Shown: positions 55,801 through 64,000 of the stretch, piece after piece | Layout of the letters: the number at the start of each line of letters is the position of its first letter | Position numbering within the stretch: the first letter of the stretch is position 1 | Assembly (NCBI GenBank): GCA_024345305.1 | Contig: BRON01000001.1 | Location: 2,542,001-2,606,000, forward strand | Length of the DNA stretch: 64,000 nucleotides | Source: Mrakia gelida | Lineage: Eukaryota; Basidiomycota; Tremellomycetes; Cystofilobasidiales; Mrakiaceae | Reading direction: 5' to 3' | Notes under the pieces: model-generated | The model's input: only the letters and a program-made list of their open reading frames with translations | What the model was told of the DNA's origin: nothing | Database searches by the model: none | Program-made: the position numbers and the translations under genes

Positions 55801-57512
55801 TGACGAAGTCCTGACTGCTCTCCCTCTTCTTTCCTCTCCTCCAACAGACAACACCGGTCTCGCTTCCCTCTCGAACGGCGTCTTGACTCTCACCACTCAA
55901 GCCGCTCTTCCTACTGGATGGTGAGCTCATCTCATCTTATCTCTCTACTGCTCGATTCCGTCTCTGACAAGTCTTCCTTCGTTCAAACAGGGCCGTCAAC
56001 ACCCTCGGATCTGGTTCTTGCGTCGCTGAGCCTGCCACGGTTCGAGCTCTCGCCTCTGCCTCGTACGAGGACGCTGCCATGACCATCGAGAGCTGCTTGG
56101 CTTTCTGTGAAAAGGGAAAGTACCCCTTCGCTGGACTCGAGGTGAGTTTGAGCTTCCATCGTCGTCGTTCGAAGAGGGAAAGAGTCGCGTTCGAACTGAC
56201 CTCCTCTTCCCCCTTCCCTTCCTTTCTTCTCTCAGTACTCGACTCAGTGTTTCTGCGGTACCTCCAACCCCGCCACTGCCTCTTCGACTGGATGCAACAT
56301 GCCTTGTGGAGGAGCCTCGAGCGAGACCTGTGGAGGACCGAACGCCGTCTCGGTTTACTACTCCTCTTCGAACCTCGCCGCCGTCCCCGCTCCCGTCGCG
56401 ACCACCGCTGTCACCCTCACCAACGGCTTTACCTCTACTCTTAACTGCTGGTCCGAGGCCGACGGACGACTCATGAAGGGAGCTGGGTTCACCAGCGACG
56501 TCGTTCGTCCCGCTCCTTCTCGATCTTCCTCCTTTCTTCGACTTCGACTGACCTTTCGTACTTTTTGCTCCTCCAGATGACCTACGACCTCTGCACTAAC
56601 TACTGCTCCGGAGCCGGCTTCACTCAGGCTGGTGTCGAGTGGGGCCGAGAGTGCTGTGAGTTCGACATCCCTTCGTTCGACGCGTCGAGGTTGGTCAACC
56701 TTCGCTGACCTCCCGTTTCGTTCTTCTCCTTCCAGACTGCTCTTCGACCGTCGATCTTACCAAACTCGTCAAGAACGACAACTGCGACGTCGCCTGTTCA
56801 GGAGCGTCTTCCAAGATCTGTGGAGGTCCTCAGGTTCGTTCGAGCTCTCTTTGTTCTGTCAATCGAGACGACGACGGGAGGCTGAACTCGACGCTCTCCT
56901 TTCTTCTTCCCACAGGCTCTCCAAATCTTCACCACGACCGCTGCCGCTGATCCCACCATCACCCTTCCCAATGGATGGGCTACGGATCAGTCCTGTCTCG
57001 CCGAGATCAGCGCAAGACTCCTCAATGCCGCGTCGATGTGTGAGTCTACTCTTCGGCTCGCTCACCACTCTCTTCTCCCGCTGACCTTACCCTTTCTCGT
57101 GATTTTACAGCCGACCCCGCCATGACTCCTACCATGTGCACCAACTTCTGTGCCTCCAAGGGAGCTACTCAGGCGGGAGTCGAGTACGGAACCGAGGTGA
57201 GTCCCGAAACACTTCGACGCGTCGAAGATCGCAAGCTGACTCTCTCCCCCTTCATTATCAGTGCTACTGCGGGACTGGAGTGAACCTCAAGACCGCTGCC
57301 AGAGCTACCAACTGCGACATGGCTTGTGCTGGAGACCAAACTACTGGTGAGCCGAGAACGAGAACGACTTAGTTCGCGCGTGTCGAATCGAAGCTGACTT
57401 TTCTCCTTCCTTTCCTCTTTCCTTCCTTCCAGAGTGCGGTGGCTCCAACGCTCTGAATGTCTACACCAAGGCCTCTACTGTTGCCAGGAGGAGATTCCGT
57501 CACCGATCCTGA
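49872..57512 (+). CDS. secreted multi-WSC protein, downstream paralog
   Basis: Same plan as the upstream paralog. Exon 1 gives the signal peptide MHSIAFLLPALSLLASAQA and a propeptide with NKR before VNPDLGIQ. Two 10-nt microexons (50091-50100, 50171-50180) lead to GYATYVGCDGLGNYVSG and the cysteine head (SCDDQTAACNAG, TACRNNQ, TTVCP). The stalk exons run from 50941 to about 53109. One stalk exon, 51436-51704, is longer and different (NVEFVASRAAVCVQLTAQ) and follows an unusually long intron. Eight WSC domains follow from about 53184; examples are MTPSVCALYCTKAGFAIS, MTIESCLAFCEKGKYPFA and the last one ending CGGSNALNVY. The C-terminus is ARRRFRHRS with TGA at 57510-57512. No GPI signal is seen. 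Exon order and phases mirror the first paralog, so it arose by tandem duplication. Confidence 0.85.
50941..53109 (+). repeat. array of Ser/Ala stalk exons, second paralog
   Basis: About ten exons, same phase pattern as in the first paralog. Several units match it closely (for example AAAQSQSAIVSQVAQSSVAA in the exon near 52312), while the exon at 51436-51704 has no counterpart there. Confidence 0.7.
53221..53496 (+). repeat. near-identical tract shared with the first WSC gene (copy 2)
   Basis: Counterpart of 44167-44442, including the intron; one mismatch seen over 276 bp. Confidence 0.9.
55981..56107 (+). repeat. identical tract shared with the first WSC gene (copy 2)
   Basis: Counterpart of 46889-47015; no mismatch seen over 127 bp. 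Confidence 0.9.
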
Positions 57513-57842
57513 ACGACCAAAAACTCTTACAGCGCTTCCCATTCGATTCGATTTTCACTTTGCTCTCCTTGGTTTCTTCCGCTCTCCCGCTTGCTTGGGC
57601 TCAATTTTGTTGCACTACGTACCCTCTAATGCATACCTCGTCTATTATTTTGTGCTATCGATCCATCTTGTCATACATCTTCGCTTCGGAGAGAGAAAGA
57701 AGGACGCGTCGTTCAGCCGAAAAGCAAAGCGCCAACGTCATCAGCCCTCGACGAAACACTCGGCGAGGAGAGGTCGTCTTTGCGCACCCAACCCTCACTT
57801 CCTCCCCTCCTTACTTTCTTCCACTTTCCTTCCAGCACCAGC
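57513..57842. other. intergenic stretch
   Basis: The 330 bp between the second WSC gene stop and the MAPEG start. It should hold the 3' end of the former and the promoter of the latter. GACGCGTC occurs near 57703. Confidence 0.5.
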
Positions 57843-58984
57843 ATGCCTATCACCGTTCACTCCAACCTCTCCCTCTACGCTGTCCCTACAGCCTACGCTC
57901 TCGCCTTCCTTCCTCACACGATCAAGCTCGTTTGGTTCGTCCAATCGGACTCGTTCCTTCTTTCCCCCTCCCTCCTTACATTCTGACCTTTCGTTGCTCG
58001 TCTCTTCATCTACTGTAGGGGTGGACTGAACGGACTCAAGTACAACAACCTGAACCCTCGAGCTTCTCACGAGACTTCGACTCTGGATATCGAGAAGAAG
58101 AAGGTCAGCCCATCTCTTTCATTCGCTCCTCCCTCCTCCCTTGACCTTCCCTCCGATGGATGTTTTCGCGAGAGATCGTTAGAATCCTTCGCTTTTTAGA
58201 CTAGCTTGAGCTGACCCTCATGCTCGTTTCTTCCTCTCAGGTCGCTAAGAAGTGCGAGAACCTCAAAGGGTGAGTTCCCAACCCAGCTTTCATCGTATCC
58301 CTCCTTCCTTCGATCTCCTCCGAGCTCAGTCCACCCGTCCATCTTCTCGCCTCTGACTCTCGTAATTCTTTTTTTCGCTCAGCATCCACACCAACGGTCT
58401 CGAGATCTTCCCTCTCTTCGCTACTGCCATCGTGAGCTCCCATCTCTCTCTCCTCTTCTTGCAGCAAACGAGAGCAACCATCTCTTTCCGTTCCCCTCTC
58501 TCCAAGCTCACCCCCCTCCCTCCCCCTTCCTCCCTTTCCATCGCCCCTCTCGCTCTCTCTTTCCCACCAAAGATCATCGGAAACTTCTCCCGTCTCCCAG
58601 CCAAGTACCTCAACTCCTTCGCTGCCCTCTTCCTCGCCTCTCGAGTCGCCTACTCGGCCATCTGTGAGTCTCATCTCGTTCAAAGGAGGTCGACCCGGCG
58701 AGAGAGCTCATTCCCCGCTGTTTTCTTCTTCCTCTCTCCGTCTCCGTTTTCTCTGCCATGCAGACTTCCTCCAAGCCAGTCAGGGTGCCGCTCTTGCTCG
58801 ATCAGGTCAGTCTTCGCCCTTTTTTTCTCTTCTCGGCTCGTTCGTTTCTCTCTTCGGTCGTGCTGACTTCAAACCCTCCTCCCCTCCCGTTTCTCGTCCT
58901 TCAGGAGCTTTCTTCCTCGGAATGGGAGCGTCCCTCGTCGTTCTCTTCCAGTCGGCGAGCAAGGTCTTCTCTTTGTCTCCTTAG
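57843..58984 (+). CDS. MAPEG family membrane protein (microsomal glutathione S-transferase-like)
   Basis: A four-helix membrane protein of the MAPEG family, whose members conjugate or reduce with glutathione in the ER or mitochondrial outer membrane. About seven exons give roughly 165 residues. Helix 1 is NLSLYAVPTAYALAFLPH (ATG 57843), then WGGLNGLKYNNLNPRAS and a charged segment, then the family motif HTNGLEIFPLFATAI (compare 'AH.NG.E..P.F'), RLPAKYLNSFAALFLASRVA with YSAI, ARSGAFFLGMGASLVVLF and the end KVFSLSP, TAG at 58982-58984. Codons split by introns were checked at the W of WGGLNG (phase 2). Enzyme activity is not certain; many fungal MAPEG proteins of this type are untested. Confidence 0.85.
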
Positions 58985-60125
58985 ATGGAACGTTTGGAAG
59001 AGTGATAGGGCGGGATCGGGACTCGCTGTTGGTCGATACGATGGATCTGCACTCGGCTCGAGCTCGTACGCGAGGCATCTCTCAGCCCTGTTGGATCTCC
59101 TCTCCTAACGAAGATGGCAAAGAAGCGAAGGAGATGGTGAACGGAAGGAAGGAAGCTCGAGGGACGCGTCGCGAAGTTTGGGCTCAGCGACGACGCGTCT
59201 CTCCCTTTCTCTCCCTCCCTCGAAGTTCCCTGACAGGGGTTCCACCTCGGCTTTGGACTGATTTCGAGACTCGTTAAGGTAGCAGGAACATTCAGGAGGT
59301 TGAAAACTGACTGACGGCACCGACCGACAAGACGGAGGCGAGGGATTGTACTCTGATGGGACCTACTCGCACTTCAGAAGCCACTGCAGCTATCGACTGG
59401 ACACTAGCCGCTGCGATTTGAGCTGTGAGCTGGGCGCATACGGCAGCTCGAGATGCGACGAACTCGACGTTACTGAGAAGAAACGCGTCGTCAGTAATCG
59501 AAGTTCTCTTCTTCCTTCGACCACATCTCTGCTGTGGACCTCCTCTCCGGACCATCATCTGAACTACCAAGAACCTGGCTCTCACGCTCCAGCAGGCTCG
59601 ATCCCTTTTTTCGTTTCCTTTCGATCCTGCTCGAATCAGCTCAGCACGCATGGAGACTTGCTTTCGGCTCGCTCGTTTCGCCTGCCCTCCTTCTTTCGCA
59701 CTCTTTCCGCCTCTTGACGCCAAACTAACAAGAACGTATCGTATCGATCACTCACTCTCAGAGCTCTTCCCTTCCTTCTCGAAGCTGACTCGCCTCACGG
59801 ATCTTATCGGTGAGACGCGTCGTCGTTCAGAAGGAACGGCCAGCACTTTCGAGCTCCCTCTCCAGTAGTCAGAGCCCTCTCTTCGCCTCCACCTCTCTGA
59901 GATTTCGAGACGTGATGGGAGGGCCGCTTGAGCGACTTTCAGAGTCTCGATCGTTCTTGCGGATGTCAAGAAAAAGGCAAGATGGCGCCTTCAGCGACGA
60001 GTGGAGGTCAAGGCGTCGGCTCGTCCCTTTCCCTCCTACCCTCTTCCCTCTCGCAACCACAACTCGATCTTCCACTCACTTCACTACAGCACTCGACTCC
60101 TCAACCCCTCTCAACCTTCCTCACA
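58985..60125. other. intergenic region carrying an inverted gene fragment
   Basis: About 1.1 kb between MAPEG and carbonic anhydrase genes. Apart from the inverted stalk-exon fragment at 59307-59500 I see no gene. GACGCGTC occurs near 59163, 59195 and 59815. Confidence 0.5.
59307..59500 (-). pseudogene. inverted fragment of the second WSC gene's stalk exon
   Basis: The reverse complement matches the start of the unusual stalk exon at 51436 and the intron end before it. It reads NVEFVASRAAVCAQLTAQ and VRVQSLASVLSVG-like sequence, with a small deletion (about 15 bp) relative to the exon, and diverges after the GTCAGTCA near 59307. The copied CTGACGACGCGT branch region and CAG acceptor show it came from genomic DNA and not from a spliced transcript. 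There is no signal peptide or WSC domain nearby, so it is a relic. Confidence 0.8.
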
Positions 60126-61341
60126 ATGTCCCAAGCCGCTGTGAGACCATCAAACCTTACCTCTTCCCTCCCTCCCGCTGACAGGGTTGAGCTTGGAGGT
60201 CTCGAATCGAAGCTCACCATCTCTTCCCTCCTTTCGCACCTTTGCAGGCTTTCGCGAAGTCCAACGAGACTTACGTCAAGAACTTCGCTCAGGGAGATCT
60301 TGCTCTTCCTCCCAGTAAGCAGGTCGCTCTCGTTGTCTGCATGGTGAGCTCCGCTCCTTTCGTCCTCCCGCTGCTTCTCTTCCTCGCTCGCTTTTGCTGA
60401 TCTTCTTCTCGTCCTTTGCTTCTTCTTTTCCTTCAGGATGCTCGTATCGACCCTGCTGCAGCGTGCGCTACGCTTCTTCCCCCTCCCGAGTCCAGCACGA
60501 CTTCGACGAGCTTCGACGGCTGACCTCCTCCTTTTCTTTACCTCGTCACCAATCAGTCTCGGAATCGACTTGGGATCCACTCATGTCATTCGAAACGTGA
60601 GTCTCTCTCATGCCTCTCAAAACTTCCAGAGTGATGCTCGCTTTTCTTCATAGAATTCTAAGCTCATCTTCGATCCCTCCCCTCTTCACTTTCGGTCTTG
60701 CTTTCAAACAGGCTGGAGGACGAACTTCCGACGCTCTTCGATCCCTCATCATCTCCCAGCAGCTTCTCGGAACCAGAGAGATCGTTATCATTCACCACGT
60801 GAGTCCCCTCTCAGCCCTTGGGTTTCGAAGAGACGAAGGTTGCGAGAAGACGAAGACGACGCGTGCGACGGATCGAGAGCTGACCCTCTTTTTCCTTCTT
60901 TTGACCTCCTTCGTCGTCCTCAGACCGACTGTGGTATGCTCACCTTCACCGACGTCGATCTGAGGGATAAGATCCACAGGGAGCTCGTGAGTTCCCCATC
61001 GAATCCTTGCTTCTTTCTCGAACCAAGACGCGTCGCAAGCTGACTCGCTCTTCACTCTTCGCTCTTCGATCTTTGCCAGCACGTCCACGCCGACCACATC
61101 GCCTTCCTTCCCTTCCCTGAAGTTGAGCAGTCTGTTCGAGACGACATCGCTTTCGTCAAAGCTTCGCCTTACATCCTCGAGGAGAGTGAGTCGTGCTGTT
61201 TTTCTTTTCGCTTGAGCTTCGCTCGCATCGAGTGATGAGCTGACCGTTTGTGCTTGGATGGGTGGGTAAACAGGCAAGAGCAAGATCACCGGCTACGTCT
61301 ACGACGTCAAGAACGGGAAGATCACTGAGGTTAAGGCTTGA
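60126..61341 (+). CDS. beta-class carbonic anhydrase
   Basis: It interconverts CO2 and bicarbonate with a zinc ion. Eight or so exons give about 165 residues. The first exon is MSQAA (ATG 60126), then FAKSNETYVKNFAQGDL and VALVVCM, joined to DARIDPAA: the zinc Cys and the Asp-Arg pair of the beta class. LGIDLGSTHVIRN and AGGRTSDALRSLIISQQLLG follow, then EIVIIHHTDCGM with the second zinc pair His-x2-Cys, then HVHADHIAFLPFPEVEQS and the end VYDVKNGKITEVKA, TGA at 61339-61341. The short length and HHTDCG motif resemble the small type found in bacteria and fungi (Rv1284-like). No targeting peptide is visible, so it is probably cytosolic. Confidence 0.9.
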
Positions 61342-61664
61342 GTGGCGCGAGAGAGGGACGCGGTGCGAGGGCTGGAGGGTTGATGGATGGATCGTTTCGT
61401 TTCTTTATGTATTCCGTTCGGGCTCTGTGTTATCCCTCCTTTCTATTCATCGGGTTTCACGAATTTCTGAGCATGGCACTTAGTGCTACGAGAAAGGCAG
61501 CGAGCGAGCAGCTATCGAACGTCGCAGCCCAGAGAAACGTTTCTCCGTCGGTTCGATTCGACTCGTCATCTCGCCGACGCCCTCCTGACCCAACCAAGGA
61601 GAATTGAAGAGAGGGAAAGAGAACGAGAGATGAACCCCAACCGCTTCAGCCTCGAGATATCACG
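61342..61664. promoter_or_regulatory. intergenic region upstream of pyruvate kinase
   Basis: The 323 bp should hold the carbonic anhydrase 3' end and the pyruvate kinase promoter and leader. I see no distinct element beyond C/T-rich and A-rich patches. Confidence 0.45.
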
Positions 61665-64000
61665 ATGGCGTACAAGCAGGTGAGTCTTTCGAATCAGAGG
61701 TGGGAACCGAGGATGGATGGAGAAGTGAAGCTCAAACGAGAAGGGAGGGAGGGAGGAGAGCGAGAGATGGATGGGTTGGAACTCTCTCGAGAGAAGGGAG
61801 ATGGAGGGTTGAGAAGGATTTCCTTCTGATTTCGAGCAGAAGCCAGATGTACAGTGGAGGCTCTCATACCTTCCCCAGCTCGGCTGAGTAAGAAGTGCGA
61901 CGGTGGAAGGGCGAGAGAAGGAGGGAGAGATCTGTTGAGCTCGAGCTGACCATCCTCCTCCTCCCTCCCTCCTTTGACCCAGTCTTCAACATCCTCTACT
62001 CTCGAATGGCTCTCTTCTCTGAGCACAAGGTAAGGCCTCGATATCTCATCTCCTCCTCCCTGCTTGTCCAGCTAACCTCAGATCTCTCTACAGCTTCAAT
62101 CCCTTCGCTGAGGAGAGCAAGCACCTTCGCAAGGTTCGTCCCTCCCTCTTTCCCCATCGCTCTTCTTCTCCCATCTCACCCCGCCGACCTTGGGTCTTGC
62201 TGGTAAGCAGACCGCCATCATCGCCACTATTGGACCCTCCATCAACACGACCGAGAAGGTTCAGCAGTTGAGGGATGCAGGAGCCAACATCAGTGAGCTC
62301 GACTCTCCTCCTCCTTTTCCCCAACGCTTCAACCTGACCGTCCTTCCCTTCGCTTCTTTCTCTACAGTCAGGATGAACTTTTCGCACGGGACTCATGATA
62401 CCCATCAGGTCGAGATCGACATGGTTCGAGAAGCTGTTCGAGGTAAGCTCCACAGGCCCACTCTTTTGAGGAGAGCTGACCTCCCTCGAGCTCGAGCTGA
62501 CGTTCCCCTCCTCCCTCTTCACAGCTCATCCTCAGGACAGACCTCTGTCTCTCGCGCTCGATACGGTTCGTTCAGGCTCCCTTATCAGTAGCTCGTCAGC
62601 TGGCGTCTCTGACTCTCTCGTCTGCCCCTTCGTCGAACAGAAAGGACCAGGGATCAGAACTGGATCGCTCGAGGGAGGAGACATCCGAATCGACGCTGGA
62701 CACGAGCTCTACATCACCACCGACCCTTCCTACGCGGAGAAGGGATCCAAGGATATCCTGTACATCGACTACGTCAGTCCTCGTGTTCTCTTCTCTCATC
62801 AGTTCCGATCTCTGACCTCTCGTCGCGCCTGGCTGACCTTTCTTTCCCTCGACGCACCGCCCAACCTCGCTTGCCCTCAGCCCAACATCGTCAAAGTCAC
62901 CTCCCCTGGGAAACTCATCTACATCGACGACGGAGTCCTCTCCCTCCAGGTCATCTCCATCGAGGGAAACAAGCTTCAAGTCCGAGCGGTCAACGCTGGA
63001 GTTCTGTCGAGTCGAAAAGGAGTCAACTTGCCCAAGACGAACGTGGATCTTCCTCCTCTTTCCCAGCAGGACAAGAAGTGAGTAGTAGTATCCGTTCGAG
63101 CTGTGATTGGTGTCCAGCGGTGGTTGGTGATGGGGATGGGCGGCGAAAGCGAGACTCTCCTCGACGCCTCTCCTGATCGCTCGCTGACTTCAATCCTCGT
63201 TCCTTCTCCAGAGATCTTCAGTTCGGAGTCAAGAACGGAATCGATATGGTCTTCGCCTCCTACATGCGATCTGCTGCCGATGTGTTCGCTGTTCGAGCTG
63301 GGTTGGGAGTTGATGGGATCGACGTGAAGGTGAGCTCGTCGTTTCTCTCCTCCACCTCCCTCGCGTCGAGGTCGAAAAGCTCTGTACATATTCTTCCCGC
63401 CCACCCATCAGGTCATCGCCAAGATTGAGAACGAGCAGGGAGTCATCAACTTCGACGAGATCCTCGCTGCAGCCGATGGAAGTGAGTTCTGACTCCCCTC
63501 TTAGCTCGATTCGCTTCGACGCGTCGCGAACTGACTCGTGTTTCCCCTTTGTCAATCAGTCATGGTCGCTCGAGGAGATCTAGGGATCGAAATCCCTTCG
63601 TCCCAGGTCTTCATGGCTCAGAAGATGATGATCGCCAAGTGTAACGTCGTTGGGAAACCCGTCGTCGTCGCGACACAGATGCTCGAGGTTCGTTCGAGCT
63701 TTGTTCTTCCTTTTCCTCTCCCCCGTTTCGCCGCTGACTTCTTTCTCTCTTCGCCAACTCAGTCCATGACAGTCAACCCAAGACCTACTCGAGCTGAGGT
63801 TTCAGACGTCGCTGTACGTTCTTTTCACTCGCATTCGTTCCGCGTACGAGGCTGACATCTTCTCTCCTTTTCAGAACGCTATACTTGACGGAGCGGACGT
63901 AGTTATGCTTTCAGGAGAGACCGCTCGAGGGTCGTATCCCATGGAGGCCGTCAAGATCATGGCTGAGACCTGTTTCCTGGCCGAATCGTCGGTCTGCCAC
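61665..64000 (+). CDS. PYK1: pyruvate kinase (5' part, cut by window edge)
   Basis: The last glycolytic enzyme, turning phosphoenolpyruvate and ADP into pyruvate and ATP in the cytosol. ATG 61665 gives the short first exon MAYKQ, followed by a 303-nt intron, long for this window. Exon 2 (from 61983) gives [12 protein letters not shown], then [62 protein letters not shown], the B-domain ([16 protein letters not shown]), [29 protein letters not shown], the signature [47 protein letters not shown] and [17 protein letters not shown]. Catalytic Arg, Lys, Glu and Asp positions of the family are in place. The reading is open at 64000, so the C-domain is outside the window. Confidence 0.95.

Noticed and set aside
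59346..59717. Plus-strand open frame in the MAPEG-carbonic anhydrase gap
   Set aside because: Much of it is the antisense of the inverted stalk-exon relic.
1..64000. tRNA, rRNA, CRISPR arrays and transposable elements
   Set aside because: I looked through the intergenic stretches and saw no cloverleaf with a standard TTC-loop box, no regular spaced repeats, and no transposase or reverse transcriptase motifs.

Overview
The window looks like nuclear DNA of a basidiomycete yeast, probably a Pucciniomycotina red yeast of the Rhodotorula/Sporobolomyces kind. This is inferred from the gene families, the GC-rich coding sequence and the very high intron density. Introns are mostly about 60-110 nt, start GTGAGT/GTTCGT/GTACGT and carry a strong CTGAC branch site. 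Genes are tightly packed on both strands. Almost every gene is split into many exons, so no single open frame represents a protein. I reassembled proteins by eye from splice signals, phase and family motifs; spans and starts are therefore models.

Layout. 0.7-2.1 kb: unassigned minus-strand gene. 2.4-4.0 kb: Pho85-type cyclin (+). 4.3-5.2 kb: doubtful plus-strand exons. 5.3-8.0 kb: TMEM184/Ost-alpha membrane protein (-). 8.8-9.4 kb: small unknown protein (-). 9.8-12.8 kb: membrane-anchored glutaredoxin-like protein whose active-site cysteines are absent (-). 13.4-16.5 kb: Zn2Cys6 transcription factor (-). 16.9-18.3 kb: kelch protein (+). 19.4-21.6 kb: HSF-type transcription factor with a C-terminal DNA-binding domain (+). 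22.3-26.3 kb: BCAS3-like WD protein (-). 27.2-28.6 kb: cullin N-terminal repeat protein that stops early (+). 29.0-32.3 kb: Dal5-type MFS transporter (-). 32.5-33.2 kb: unknown helical protein (-). 34.6-35.4 kb: unknown small protein (+). 36.0-37.3 kb: multi-pass membrane protein with an in-frame TGA (-). 37.4-40.1 kb: NudE coiled-coil protein (+).

40.9-57.5 kb: two tandem paralogous secreted proteins. Each has a signal peptide, a Kex2-like site, a Ser/Ala/Val stalk encoded by about a dozen same-phase exons, and eight WSC domains. They share near-identical tracts (one including an intron), and an inverted fragment of the downstream paralog lies at 59.3 kb. 57.8-59.0 kb: MAPEG protein (+). 60.1-61.3 kb: beta-carbonic anhydrase (+). 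61.7 kb to the window end: pyruvate kinase (+), cut by the edge.

The genes do not form one pathway; most are housekeeping or regulatory neighbours. The most unusual locus is the WSC pair, whose build suggests O-glycosylated cell-surface or secreted carbohydrate-binding proteins evolving by exon duplication and gene conversion. Other notable points are several microexons (7-20 nt), the in-frame TGA, the cysteine-less glutaredoxin fold, the short cullin, and a recurrent GACGCGTC palindrome in introns and intergenic DNA. I saw no tRNA, rRNA, transposon or CRISPR array.
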